64,000 bases of DNA from Ruminiclostridium cellobioparum subsp. termitidis CT1112 (GTDB taxonomy: Bacteria > Bacillota > Clostridia > Acetivibrionales > DSM-1351). Made by a program: the position numbers and the translations under genes. Where the stretch lies: the NCBI RefSeq assembly GCF_000350485.1, contig NZ_AORV01000072.1, forward strand, positions 96,136-160,135. The letters run 5' to 3'. The notes under the pieces are model-generated. The model saw only the letters and a program-made list of their open reading frames with translations. It was not told the origin of the DNA and did not search any database. Shown piece after piece: positions 34,927 through 44,438 of this stretch (its first letter is position 1; the number at the start of each line of letters is the position of its first letter).

Positions 34927-37900
34927 TTAGTTAGAATGACTTTTAATACGTATCAGCAAGGTTTTGATTTCAAAGGGCCTGAAACATAATTCCACACAGC
35001 TATGGCCGGAAATTTTCTGTTTTGCTTCCTCCAGCATGTTGGTCTCCCATATGTCACTTACTTCATGACCCAGGGAAAGCCTTGTATTGGTATACGTGCC
35101 CTCAGCCTCATAAATACGCATAATATAGCCATTTTCAATATCTTCGCAGGGTTTGACGGTCTCAATTATAATGTTATCAGCATCCAGCGAAGCCAAAGTC
35201 GTATTACATATTTCGGTATTACCAAACAAAGGCTTATAGTTGAGACAATATGCAGGCTTGATTACCGCTTCGGCACTGAAGCCTTCGTTATGGGGCAGGA
35301 GTGAATAAGTACATTCATGAATTCCCTTATCCCCGTTATAATCAGGATTGCAGCCACCCTTGTGCAATGACAGGCGAAGATTTGAGTCCTTGACTGAAAT
35401 GCCATACTTACTGTCATTTAAAACTGCCACACCATAACGGCTTTCAGATATATCCGCATATTTGTGATTGCTGACTTCAAATTTTGCCTTATCATCATCA
35501 GTATTTCTGTGTAACGAACGGGTGATATAGCCAAATTGTACTTCCTCCCTGCTGAAATTGCTGAAAACCGAAGTATCAAAAGCAGTTTTAAGGAATCTAT
35601 GATTGTCATTCCAATCCATAACAGTTTCAAATCTAACCTCCGGACTATGGGCAAAGAAAATCATATCCTGCTTCAAGGTTGACAGCTCTGTCAGCCTGTA
35701 TATGTTCCTTATACGAAACTCCACCGCACCGCAGGATACAACCTCACGGCTCAGCAGTTCTGCCTCATCCCGGAATTTCATCTGGCTGTCGGCATCCAGG
35801 TCCCAGCTGTCCCAGCGGGAGGGAACATCCTCTGCTATGAGGAAGGTGTTAAGAGCATAGCCGTCTCCCCGCAATTCACGGTTATTTCGAAGGTCAACAA
35901 AGGAATCCATATAGCCCTTGCTATCAAAATGTACCTTTGCAAAAGGAGTTGTTAGAAAATCATCTTCAAGCTTAAAGGGCACATCCTGTATATCGTTTAA
36001 AGGCCTTCCCCCGACAGTTGAAAAGGTTACAGCGCCAAATGCCGGTATTTCCACTCCTCCGGCCGCCACACAATGGTTTCCGGCAATGTCTGTAAAAGTT
36101 TGCTGTGTCTGCACATCTTTCAGCATCCTGCCCTCTTCCAGATTAAAGTAAATTACATCTTTTCTGCCAAAGGAAAGGGTATTTATTGCTGTAATTCTGT
36201 CATTACCGGCAGCACCAATAACATCAGTAATCATTTCGTTTGCCTTACAAATTATATTTCCAACCTCTTTAATGCATTCCTGATGTACACGAGGTATCCC
36301 GGTTCCGGGGAGAATATCATGGAACTGGTTAACAAGGAGCCTTTTCATAAGCAGAGCAATTTCCCTGCCATCCGGTTTTTCCATTTTGCTAATGGCATTG
36401 CAAACAGTTACATACTCCAGGTTGTGGAGCCCTATTTCAGCCAGACGGTTATTGCGCTTGATCTGATGCTGGTTGGTCAACGTACCGCGATGCAGCTCCA
36501 GGTACAGCTCACCGCTGTAAACAGGGGCATCCACAATGGAATTCTCCAGTTTTTTCATAAAATTGCTGACGGTAATATGTTCTGTTCTGGGCACACCTTC
36601 CAGGTCCTCTATGCGGCGTGCCATTTCAATCATCTCGTACTGAGGTCCCCCTCCTCCGTCACCAAATCCATATCCAATGAGCTTCATATTTGAGACGGTC
36701 TTTTCCTTTACAATATCGGCATGCTTTTTGTCACTGTGCAGGAAAAATTGAAGAGTTTCAGGGCAGGGCCAATCATGTGTCTTTGGAAAATGTGTCAGAA
36801 CCCTGGTACCGTCAAGACCCTTCCAATAGAAAGAGTCATAAGGAAACGCAGTATAATCATTCCAGGAAAGCTTGGTTGTAACAAAATAATTTACATCGCA
36901 GCCTTTCATAATCTGTGGTATCGTGGGGCTGTAGCCAAAGGTATCGGGCAGCCAATAGGTATCGGCCGTATATCCGAAGTTTTCTCTGGTAAAGCGCTGT
37001 CCCCAGAGAAATTGACGGATCATTGACTCTCCCGAAGTAATGTTGCAGTCACACTCAACCCAGACCCCGCCGTTGGGCTCATAACGGCCTTCCCTGACTC
37101 TCTTTTTAATCTCTTCAAACAACTGAGGATAATGCTCTTTTATCATCTCGCTATGATATGCCGAGCTCTGCATAAAACGATGTTCAGGGTACTGCTCCAT
37201 CAGGCTCATCTGATTTGAATAGGTGCGGGCACATTTTTTTATGGTTTCTCCAATATGCCAAAGCCAGGCTGTATCCATATGGCTGTGTCCAATCAAGCCG
37301 GCATAGGGAGCAGAAGCAGAATTTTTCTTTTCCAATTCCCTCTTGAGCAGGGGAGCTGCTTCCCGCAGGGCTTCCAGGAACTTTTCCCGGCTGACATTTT
37401 CATAGGAATAATACAAAATCCTGTGAACCTTCTTAAATGTATTTATTACATTAGCCCTGCGGTAGTTGTTCCTGTCCAGAGCTTTTACAAGCTGATTAAG
37501 GGTCTTCAAATCAAAATAGAAATCAGAGATCTCTGTATTTTTCACACAAATATCTACAGAAGTGTACCTGTTCTTGAAATCAGATCTTTTATTATTCTCA
37601 AAGGGCTGTGTCCCCTTTACATAGTGTCCTGCATAACACTCAATGGCTATATCAATTTCTTCTCCGGCCTCAGGCGCAAGGCTTATCATATCGCAGTAAT
37701 GATTGCCATGGGTTGTAACAACAATTTTTGTAGCAAAGGTTCCAAAAGGCTTTCCATTTACCCATAATAACGCCTCATAGCCTTCAATTTTGGGGTATAC
37801 GAAAAGTGGTTCTCCCGCCATTTCCTCCGGAACTGTGTACTTCCCCTTAAACCAGCCATAGCAGCCTTCACCTCCCCAAAGGTCCCCCTCTTTGCAGGGT

Positions 37901-38058
37901 ATGTACTCAACATTATCAGGTATGCTATAAAGAGAATCCGTGGTTTCATAGCGTACCATATCAAGGGTGTCAATTTTTTCAAATAATAACTCGCTTAATG
38001 TGTCTTCAAAACGTTTAAGCTTATATAGAATACTTTCAATTTGCTTTTCATCAATCAT
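34927..38058 (-). CDS. Glycoside hydrolase family 38 alpha-mannosidase
   Basis: About 1043 aa, started at the ATG at 38056-38058 (MIDEKQIESILYKLKRFEDT) behind GGAGG; the open frame runs nine codons further. Motifs: zinc-binding LIGHSHMDTAWLWHIGETIK near residue 260, the nucleophile region TYWLPDTFGYSPTIPQIMKG near 375, and HLDELH-equivalent LYLELHRGTLTNQHQIKRNN near 530. The N-terminal domain contains a beta-sandwich like those of bacterial and class II cytosolic mannosidases. No signal peptide, so it trims imported alpha-mannosides. It lies between the MFS carrier and GH95 genes in the same transcript direction. Confidence 0.94.
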   Translation of the reverse strand: MIDEKQIESILYKLKRFEDTLSELLFEKIDTLDMVRYETTDSLYSIPDNVEYIPCKEGDLWGGEGCYGWFKGKYTVPEEMAGEPLFVYPKIEGYEALLWVNGKPFGTFATKIVVTTHGNHYCDMISLAPEAGEEIDIAIECYAGHYVKGTQPFENNKRSDFKNRYTSVDICVKNTEISDFYFDLKTLNQLVKALDRNNYRRANVINTFKKVHRILYYSYENVSREKFLEALREAAPLLKRELEKKNSASAPYAGLIGHSHMDTAWLWHIGETIKKCARTYSNQMSLMEQYPEHRFMQSSAYHSEMIKEHYPQLFEEIKKRVREGRYEPNGGVWVECDCNITSGESMIRQFLWGQRFTRENFGYTADTYWLPDTFGYSPTIPQIMKGCDVNYFVTTKLSWNDYTAFPYDSFYWKGLDGTRVLTHFPKTHDWPCPETLQFFLHSDKKHADIVKEKTVSNMKLIGYGFGDGGGGPQYEMIEMARRIEDLEGVPRTEHITVSNFMKKLENSIVDAPVYSGELYLELHRGTLTNQHQIKRNNRLAEIGLHNLEYVTVCNAISKMEKPDGREIALLMKRLLVNQFHDILPGTGIPRVHQECIKEVGNIICKANEMITDVIGAAGNDRITAINTLSFGRKDVIYFNLEEGRMLKDVQTQQTFTDIAGNHCVAAGGVEIPAFGAVTFSTVGGRPLNDIQDVPFKLEDDFLTTPFAKVHFDSKGYMDSFVDLRNNRELRGDGYALNTFLIAEDVPSRWDSWDLDADSQMKFRDEAELLSREVVSCGAVEFRIRNIYRLTELSTLKQDMIFFAHSPEVRFETVMDWNDNHRFLKTAFDTSVFSNFSREEVQFGYITRSLHRNTDDDKAKFEVSNHKYADISESRYGVAVLNDSKYGISVKDSNLRLSLHKGGCNPDYNGDKGIHECTYSLLPHNEGFSAEAVIKPAYCLNYKPLFGNTEICNTTLASLDADNIIIETVKPCEDIENGYIMRIYEAEGTYTNTRLSLGHEVSDIWETNMLEEAKQKISGHSCVELCFRPFEIKTLLIRIKSHSN

Positions 38059-38190
38059 AAAAACCTCCACACCAACTTTTGGCACAAATAGTAATGAAAT
38101 TATCGTGGAGGTACGCGGTCAAATTACTACAGTATTTTAATTCGTTCACGCTATATCTCCATATACTCTATTCTTTTAAATCCATTTACA

Positions 38191-39441
38191 TTAATCCTGG
38201 TTTTTGTAAACAATTGACTTCAGGCGTGTTGTACAAAATACTGCAATCAGGCATATACAAATTTGCGCTATAAATATATTCCTGACCGGGAAATACTCCA
38301 TATATAAACCTACGCCCACACTGACAAAAGAAATGGGTAACAGTGCGAGACTCTTGCTTACAAGATGATATATGGATTTATCGGAGGGAACCAACTCCAA
38401 CAGGTGAATCTGGTATCCCATATATCCGCTCTTTGAAAATCCCAGCAAAAATACGGCAATTGCTATAGCAGCAAATGATGAAACCTGAGAGGAAGCCAGT
38501 TCTAAGAGAGGAATAGACAGCCCGATGCTCTCAACCAAAATCAGCAATCTCTTTGTTCCAAATCTGGAGGAAACACGGCCGGTTATTAATCCTCCTAATA
38601 TAATACCAACCGTCTGTATAACTAAAAGGTTGGAAATCTCACCTACACTCAGCTTTAAAGTGTTCTGCGCATATACATAGATAAATGCATTTATCAGCGT
38701 AGATACCTGGGAAAATCCATTTGCAAAAAGCAGACGTACAAAATCCTTATTTTTAAAGCATATCAGCAGTGTTGAAATATAGGCTTTCGTGCTTAATTCT
38801 TCTCTCTTAGCCTTACCGACACTTTTCTCTTTAAGGGGTACAAAGCAAAGTACCGACGCAGATAAAAACACACCTGCCAAAGCAAAAATCAATGCATATT
38901 TTTGCGACTGATTTATGCCCTCATTTCCACGTATGAGCCTTATAATATTGCTGGAAGCAAAGGTAATAAAGCCCGAGATTGCAAATAGCGTTCCCATCAA
39001 TTTGCCTCTTTTTTGAGCATCTACACAGTCTCCCAATAAATAGTTCCATGAAATCCCGGCCACCGGTTGGCAAATGAAATAGACAAGCATCACTGCAAAG
39101 AATATTGCAATTACCATGGAATTTGAGAGTCCCATAAGCAGAACAACCGGTATCACCAATATGAGGCTACGGGAAACACCGTTAAACAAAAGCGATACTT
39201 TTCTCTTACTTGCTGTAGCAGCTATAAAACTTCCGGCAATCAACGGCATAATTGCGCCTATAATACTATTTATTGTGGTAAGCGAACCGATTAATCCGGT
39301 TCCCGCCCCGAAATCCGCCAGAAAAAGAGGTATAATTGTGGCCATTCCCAAAATATCCGTCCCAAGTATGTTAAAAATCCCCTCAAACAAAATGCAGTAA
39401 TAATTGAGACTGTTTTTTAATCTTCCTATTAAGTTGTTCAT
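38191..39441 (-). CDS. MFS-type transporter
   Basis: About 416 aa with around twelve hydrophobic helices (IIGAIMPLIAGSFIAATASK, SRSLILVIPVVLLMGLS, FAAIAIAVFLLGFSKSGYMG). The start is placed at the ATG at 39439-39441 (MNNLIGRLKNSLNYYCILFE), the nearest to other family members, though a GGAGGAGG lies rather far upstream. The loop VSSRFGTKRLLILVES is a typical MFS cytoplasmic motif. In this position it may export a breakdown product or import a mono- or disaccharide; direction and substrate are not readable. It is 49 bp from the GH95-like gene and 132 bp from the mannosidase gene. Confidence 0.85.
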   Translation of the reverse strand: MNNLIGRLKNSLNYYCILFEGIFNILGTDILGMATIIPLFLADFGAGTGLIGSLTTINSIIGAIMPLIAGSFIAATASKRKVSLLFNGVSRSLILVIPVVLLMGLSNSMVIAIFFAVMLVYFICQPVAGISWNYLLGDCVDAQKRGKLMGTLFAISGFITFASSNIIRLIRGNEGINQSQKYALIFALAGVFLSASVLCFVPLKEKSVGKAKREELSTKAYISTLLICFKNKDFVRLLFANGFSQVSTLINAFIYVYAQNTLKLSVGEISNLLVIQTVGIILGGLITGRVSSRFGTKRLLILVESIGLSIPLLELASSQVSSFAAIAIAVFLLGFSKSGYMGYQIHLLELVPSDKSIYHLVSKSLALLPISFVSVGVGLYMEYFPVRNIFIAQICICLIAVFCTTRLKSIVYKNQD

Positions 39442-39489
39442 TCCTACAGTAGATTCCTCCTCCGGTAAAAAGACACATAGCTGCAATCA

Positions 39490-42147
39490 TCATACCTTAT
39501 CGATGCTGTAAGAATGTTCTTTTTCAGCTTTGAATACGATACCTTCCCGACACTTTCCATCCAGGCTGAAAGGAACTGCTTTTCCGGTGTTTGTGTCGGT
39601 AACGGCAACTTTACTTCCCTGCCACGGATTGACGATACGGCATTCCAATGAACGGCGTGCGGTAATTGTTACAGCTTTTATACCTTCCGCATCCTTTGCT
39701 GCTGAAATCTCAAAACCGCCCCGGGCAAGCATATTTTTGAATGAAATTGTACACCACTCAGGTACAACAGGGAAAATATGAATTCTTCCGGATCTGCTGT
39801 TAAGTATCCTTTCGGGATTTTCCAGCAACTCATCGGTCAATATCCTGTTGTCATCTATTTTAATTGACGGCATATTGTAGCTGCATGGAACATACTCTGC
39901 AAATCTTCCTACCAGTATGTACGGGTTGGAATTATGCGCAGCACGGACAGTGTCACAGGTACGGACAATCAAATCCTTTTCCTCATCAGGGCTGTCAAGA
40001 TTTATTTCATCTGCCAGTGTTGCAGGGTAGTTTGCACTGTTGATTTCATGATCCCCTGCCTGCCACCTTGGCATTGCTCCCGGATTTCCTGCTAAAATTT
40101 CACCTGTTCCAACCATGAATTTAGGGTATGGGGGCAGATTATCCGCAACCTCTTTCCAAGCAGAAATCAGCTCACTGTCCACATTCATCATTGCTGCAGC
40201 TTCTATGGCCATATTGAGTGTTTTGCGGAATACGGCAATTGCACCTGTGGTATCCTGCGCATATTTCAGTTTGTATGAAATTCCATAGCTCTCTGTTTCA
40301 ACAGTGGGCAGCAGGTGATAATATTTTCCGTCATAGCCTCTGCGGGCAAAGGCTTCGTAGAAAATTGCAAGTTCCCTTAAAACCGGGTACACAGTTTCCT
40401 TTAAAAATTCTTCATCACCGGTATAATCCCATAAATTCCAGATTACTTTCATTACCTGTCCCGGAACTTCCATGCAAAAATCCAGGGTCTGGTTTTCTAT
40501 ATACCATGGATCAGGTTCTGCCGGAGGCAAATAGCCATGGCCCATTATAAGGCCCGGTAAACCGTATATGTCCTTTGCCTTTTGCTTTAATGCATCCTTC
40601 CAATAGGTTACAAGCTGCGACCACATATACATTATTTCGTACTGGTTACGCACAAACCATTTGCCCTCGGTGAAAAGCTCATTATAGCAAGGCAGCGAAT
40701 GCCAGGATTGAGTATCAATATCAAAGGCCGCATATCCTGCCCCGCCCTCTTTCCTGGAAGGATCGGGTGCACAGTAGCCGCCGTGCCCGTAAGACCAGCT
40801 TAAATAGGCATCCTTTAAAAGAGAATTGTTAACCTTCTCATCACGGCTTTGTGGACTCCCCACAAAAATACGCCCGTTCTCCCTACGGGTATACAGCTCA
40901 TCGTACCAGCTGCGATTTTCTTCATACAAACCCTTGTATCCGACTTTCTCCGCTTCGAGAAGCTGTCTCTTTGCCTCTTCAAAATAATCCCCGGTTTCAT
41001 TTGATGTAACAACACTTACATATATTCTGGCTTTGCCGGTTCCTATTGTTGAAATCTCTGCCGTTCCGGCAACACCGGGTGAATTTCGGACCCAGGAAAA
41101 GGCTCGTTCCATCTTTTCCATTTCACCATCGTGTCCGATGGTGAAATGGAAAATAAGCTTGCCTTGAGCATCTCTGGGTATACGCTGAGGAGTTCCCAAA
41201 CCCTTTTTGAGTGATTGATATGAAATTTCTGCATCGGGGTCGGACACCATTCCCATCATCACATAGCGGAATCCATCTTTAAAAGTCCTGTCCACAGGGA
41301 ATACCTGTTCAATCCAGAAAAATCTCCCGTCACACCCGCTTGCAGGAGGGGCAAATGGTTTGTTAAAATCTGAATCTGCTGAGTAATCATAATATTTTAC
41401 AGGATCTTTTTTTGAAACAGGACGATAGACTACTCCGCCTGTCTCCGGTTTTTCAATATAATTACCGTTTTCGTCCATATAACGTCTATGCCCCTGGTCC
41501 TGATGGCGGTAAAGCCTAAACTGCAATGGTGTTTCCAGGTTTTTATACTCGGTATCCACCACCACCACATTCCGTTTCATGGACATAAGGTATTTTATAT
41601 CAAGCTCTTTGCTGTCTTTCTCCACATGAACCGAAGCAACTCCGCTGTTCATTTCATGTATGGCATCCGGCTGTTCGGCTCCCTCCATATCCTTTGCTTT
41701 GACTATAACCTGTCCTACTGCCTTTTGGCAGGGAAACGGATAAAGCTCTGACCAGGCCTGGGCATCGAACCTTCCTCCGGTCTCAAGGAGCACACCGTAT
41801 TTAGGTCTTGTCAATCCTGTTAGCGGCATGTCGTCATAATCCCTGTTTGCCTCCGAAAAGGCCCCTTTCATCACCTCATCCAGTGTAATGGGTTTCCTTC
41901 TGAAGTATCTCCTGTCGTAAATATCTGTTTTCAACATGCTTAATGTTATATGTTCAGCCTCACCCCAAATGCTGCCTTTCATTTTAGGAGTATAAATACG
42001 GGATGACTTGCCCATGGGGCGTTCAAATACGTCTCCGGGGTATGTAGGATTTACCTTGCGTATGAAAGTCTCTTTAGCCGCCATATCCTTATACGTTGTT
42101 TCTTTTTTGAATATATCAGCAAGAACCTTCTGTGAATTTAACGCCAT
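39490..42147 (-). CDS. GH95-like (alpha/alpha)6-barrel glycosidase, paralogue of the protein at 23797
   Basis: An 885-aa cytoplasmic protein (MALNSQKVLADIFKKETTYK), AAGGAAGG upstream. It parallels the 883-aa protein at 23797-26448 from end to end, including LSMLKTDIYDRRYFRRKPIT, HQDQGHRRYMDENGNY, PCYNELFTEGKWFVRNQYE, LDFCMEVPGQVMKVIWNLWD and RSGRIHIFPVVPEWCTISFK, the last part resembling the GH95 C-terminal barrel end. First gene of the minus-strand glycan cluster and divergent from the importer at 42504. A perfect 18-bp inverted repeat lies inside the gene at 41114-41153, where the paralogue's sequence differs. Substrate unknown. Confidence 0.74.
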   Translation of the reverse strand: MALNSQKVLADIFKKETTYKDMAAKETFIRKVNPTYPGDVFERPMGKSSRIYTPKMKGSIWGEAEHITLSMLKTDIYDRRYFRRKPITLDEVMKGAFSEANRDYDDMPLTGLTRPKYGVLLETGGRFDAQAWSELYPFPCQKAVGQVIVKAKDMEGAEQPDAIHEMNSGVASVHVEKDSKELDIKYLMSMKRNVVVVDTEYKNLETPLQFRLYRHQDQGHRRYMDENGNYIEKPETGGVVYRPVSKKDPVKYYDYSADSDFNKPFAPPASGCDGRFFWIEQVFPVDRTFKDGFRYVMMGMVSDPDAEISYQSLKKGLGTPQRIPRDAQGKLIFHFTIGHDGEMEKMERAFSWVRNSPGVAGTAEISTIGTGKARIYVSVVTSNETGDYFEEAKRQLLEAEKVGYKGLYEENRSWYDELYTRRENGRIFVGSPQSRDEKVNNSLLKDAYLSWSYGHGGYCAPDPSRKEGGAGYAAFDIDTQSWHSLPCYNELFTEGKWFVRNQYEIMYMWSQLVTYWKDALKQKAKDIYGLPGLIMGHGYLPPAEPDPWYIENQTLDFCMEVPGQVMKVIWNLWDYTGDEEFLKETVYPVLRELAIFYEAFARRGYDGKYYHLLPTVETESYGISYKLKYAQDTTGAIAVFRKTLNMAIEAAAMMNVDSELISAWKEVADNLPPYPKFMVGTGEILAGNPGAMPRWQAGDHEINSANYPATLADEINLDSPDEEKDLIVRTCDTVRAAHNSNPYILVGRFAEYVPCSYNMPSIKIDDNRILTDELLENPERILNSRSGRIHIFPVVPEWCTISFKNMLARGGFEISAAKDAEGIKAVTITARRSLECRIVNPWQGSKVAVTDTNTGKAVPFSLDGKCREGIVFKAEKEHSYSIDKV
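41114..41153. repeat. Perfect 18-bp inverted repeat inside a coding region
   Basis: The arms at 41114-41131 and 41136-41153 are exact reverse complements with the four-base spacer TGTC. They encode about 13 residues (FHFTIGHDGEMEK) in the middle of the GH95-like gene. The paralogous gene has an unrelated sequence at this point. A perfect hairpin of this length inside a gene is unusual and may reflect hairpin-templated mutation or a pausing site. Confidence 0.8.
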
Positions 42148-42385
42148 CTGCGCACCTTCCTTATTTTGAGATTTTGAGTATTTTTAGACCAAAGCAAATA
42201 CATCTACACTAAAATGTTACTGTCTTTCCTCATATAATCTCAAGTGTCAGAAGTTCATCTTGACTGTCATATATTATCGGGCACAAAGTATAAAACACCT
42301 GTCAACCCCAGTCATCATCCATTTTACAGAGTTTATCTCCAAACTGAAAAAAGTGATAAGTGACAGTAAAATGAATTTGTGACAA
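42148..42385. other. Divergent region between the glycan-degradation cluster and the importer
   Basis: About 240 bp of AT-rich DNA upstream of the GH95-like gene start. It should contain the minus-strand promoter and the regulator's sites. TTGACA is present on the minus strand near 42298-42303, but I see no correctly spaced -10. Confidence 0.4.
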
Positions 42386-42415
42386 TTTACACGGACAAAG
42401 CCGCTTTGCTACAAT
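42386..42415 (+). promoter_or_regulatory. Promoter of the second CUT1 importer with a spacer palindrome
   Basis: TTTACA (42386-42391) and TACAAT (42410-42415) are 18 bases apart. The spacer contains CAAAGC-C-GCTTTG (42396-42408), a 13-bp inverted repeat lying between the -35 and -10 boxes, where a bound repressor would block polymerase. The first gene starts 88 bp downstream. Confidence 0.6.
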
Positions 42416-42503
42416 GGGCTTGAATTTAAGTGATGCATCTACATGTTCTTTCAATTCCAGGTACATTTCTTCAGTGCTTTTATTCTGATTGGGGAGTGAT
42501 TTT

Positions 42504-43451
42504 TTGATCAACAATATTAAAAACCGATTGTTGCTTCCGTTATGGAAGCAAAGACACTTGCAGCTATTTACATTAACAGGCATGTTATTTATTTTTATTT
42601 TCAGCTATATACCGATGGTAGGAATTCTGATGGCTTTTAAGGATTATAAGATTTCCAGCGGTATTTTAGGTATATTTACCAGTGGTTGGGTAGGATTCAA
42701 GTACTTTATTGAATTCTTCACCGACTACAACAGTTTAGGTATCATCCGTAATACCCTGGTGATGAGTATTTTGAAGATGATATTCACCTTCCCGTTACCA
42801 ATCCTGCTGGCATTGGTGCTTAATGAAATTAAAATAAGCCCCATGAAAAAACTTGTTCAAACAGCAAGCTATTTGCCATACTTTATTTCTTGGGTAATAG
42901 TGGCAGGCTTCTGCCAGATTTTCCTGCAGTCAAATGGAGTTATTAATTCCTTTTTATTGAATCTTGGTTTAGCAGACAGCCCCATTAAGTTTCTTACAGG
43001 CAGTTCCTATTTCCTGCCTATTGCCGTAATAACTGCCTGCTGGAAGGACATGGGATGGTGGGCCATACTATTTCTGGCAAGTATGGCAGGCATTGACCTG
43101 TCACTTTATGAAGCGGCACAAATTGACGGTGCAGGCCGTATAAAAAGAATTTGGTACATTACTTTACCCGGAATCAGAAGCACAATTACCGTTGTTCTTA
43201 TTCTTGCCCTGGGAAACCTGCTGGGAGGCGGCCTTGGAGGATCAAACTTCGACCAGTCATACTTGTTGGGAAATGCAGGCAATATAGATATTTCTGAAAA
43301 TATTCAAACCTATGTTATGAAAGTCGGTTTGTCCAGCGGAAGATATGCTTATGCCGCCGCAATAGGACTTTGCCAATCAATAATCTCGGTATTTCTTGTT
43401 TTAACCAGCAACTCTCTTGCAAAGAAGTTCACTGGTGATGGCTTATTTTAA
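42504..43451 (+). CDS. CUT1 carbohydrate ABC transporter permease, LplB type
   Basis: About 315 aa with six helices. The probable start is the TTG at 42504 (then INNIKNRLLLPLWKQRHLQL), seven bases after GGGGAG; no ATG with a ribosome site is available. The EAA loop reads DLSLYEAAQIDGAGRIKRIW, and the end, LAKKFTGDGLF, matches LplB proteins. It is the first gene of a permease-permease-binding protein operon divergent from the glycan-degradation cluster. The ATPase is presumably encoded elsewhere. It is similar to but clearly distinct from the LplB-type permease at 2360. Confidence 0.9.
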   Translation: MINNIKNRLLLPLWKQRHLQLFTLTGMLFIFIFSYIPMVGILMAFKDYKISSGILGIFTSGWVGFKYFIEFFTDYNSLGIIRNTLVMSILKMIFTFPLPILLALVLNEIKISPMKKLVQTASYLPYFISWVIVAGFCQIFLQSNGVINSFLLNLGLADSPIKFLTGSSYFLPIAVITACWKDMGWWAILFLASMAGIDLSLYEAAQIDGAGRIKRIWYITLPGIRSTITVVLILALGNLLGGGLGGSNFDQSYLLGNAGNIDISENIQTYVMKVGLSSGRYAYAAAIGLCQSIISVFLVLTSNSLAKKFTGDGLF

Positions 43452-43472
43452 CCAAAGGAGGCTTAAGTTCAT

Positions 43473-44384
43473 ATGAAAACTTCTATAGAATTTTCTCACA
43501 AAATCAAACGTACACAAGAGGACTGGATAATTGATACTGTAGTTTATGCTTTGGCAATATTTATATTTATCATAACATTTTACCCGTTTTTCCTTTCCAT
43601 AGTACTTGCCTTTAATGAAGGAAAGGATGCAACTTATGGCGGCATATACTTCTGGCCGCGGAAATTTACCCTGGACAACTTTGCAGAGCTTCTCAATGAT
43701 CCGGCTTGGGGAAAGGCACTCCTGATAACAGTTTTAAGAACAGTACTGGGCACCGGTATAACAGTTTTCTTCACCTGCCTTGTTGCTTACGGCCTTTCGG
43801 CAAAGAATCTGATTTTCAGAAAGTTTTACATGGGTATGGTAATCTTCTCCATGTATTTTTCGGGCGGTATTATTCCCTATTATATGGTTATCCGCTCAAT
43901 GCACCTGACCAATTCGTTCCTTGTCTATATTATTCCAAGTGCACTTAATACATTTTTCTTAATAGTAGCTATTTCATTTTTTCAGGATATTCCGAAAGAT
44001 CTGGCAGAGTCGGCAAGTATTGACGGCGCAGGAGAACTTACAATTTTACGCAAGATTATCCTGCCTATTTCAAAGCCATTGCTTGCCACAATTGCAATAT
44101 TTACTGCGGTTACACAATGGAACAGCTGGTATGACTGTGCTTTCTTTACTCAGAATAAAGCTCTTCGTACTATGGGTTATCTGCTTATGTCAGTTATAAA
44201 AAAATCCAGTATGTCACAATCAAACATGGATTCCTATGCGGCTTCAGTCGCAGGCGGTACCATTACTACTGTTTCAGTTCAGCTGGCAGCCATGATCGTG
44301 GCTGTTGCACCTATACTTCTGATATATCCCTTCTTTCAGAGATATATTGTAAGCGGTCTTACCCTAGGTTCAGTTAAAGGCTGA
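43473..44384 (+). CDS. CUT1 carbohydrate ABC transporter permease, YtcP/MalG type
   Basis: A 303-aa six-helix permease following the first permease by 21 bp, with AAAGGAGG before the ATG. The EAA loop is DLAESASIDGAGELTILRKI then ILPISKP near residues 180-205, and the C-terminus LTLGSVKG is typical. The first 20 residues are charged and cytoplasmic (MKTSIEFSHKIKRTQEDW). It works with the neighbouring permease and binding protein to import an oligosaccharide, probably the one degraded by the divergent GH cluster. Confidence 0.93.
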   Translation: MKTSIEFSHKIKRTQEDWIIDTVVYALAIFIFIITFYPFFLSIVLAFNEGKDATYGGIYFWPRKFTLDNFAELLNDPAWGKALLITVLRTVLGTGITVFFTCLVAYGLSAKNLIFRKFYMGMVIFSMYFSGGIIPYYMVIRSMHLTNSFLVYIIPSALNTFFLIVAISFFQDIPKDLAESASIDGAGELTILRKIILPISKPLLATIAIFTAVTQWNSWYDCAFFTQNKALRTMGYLLMSVIKKSSMSQSNMDSYAASVAGGTITTVSVQLAAMIVAVAPILLIYPFFQRYIVSGLTLGSVKG

Positions 44385-44438
44385 TGGATTCTCAAATCCC
44401 GGCTTTAATTGTATAAAAATAATATTTAGGAGGATTTT

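Noticed and set aside
38086..38190. Weak inverted repeat TAGTAAT/ATTACTA between the MFS and mannosidase genes
   Set aside because: Seven bases with a 27-base spacer in AT-rich DNA is expected by chance.
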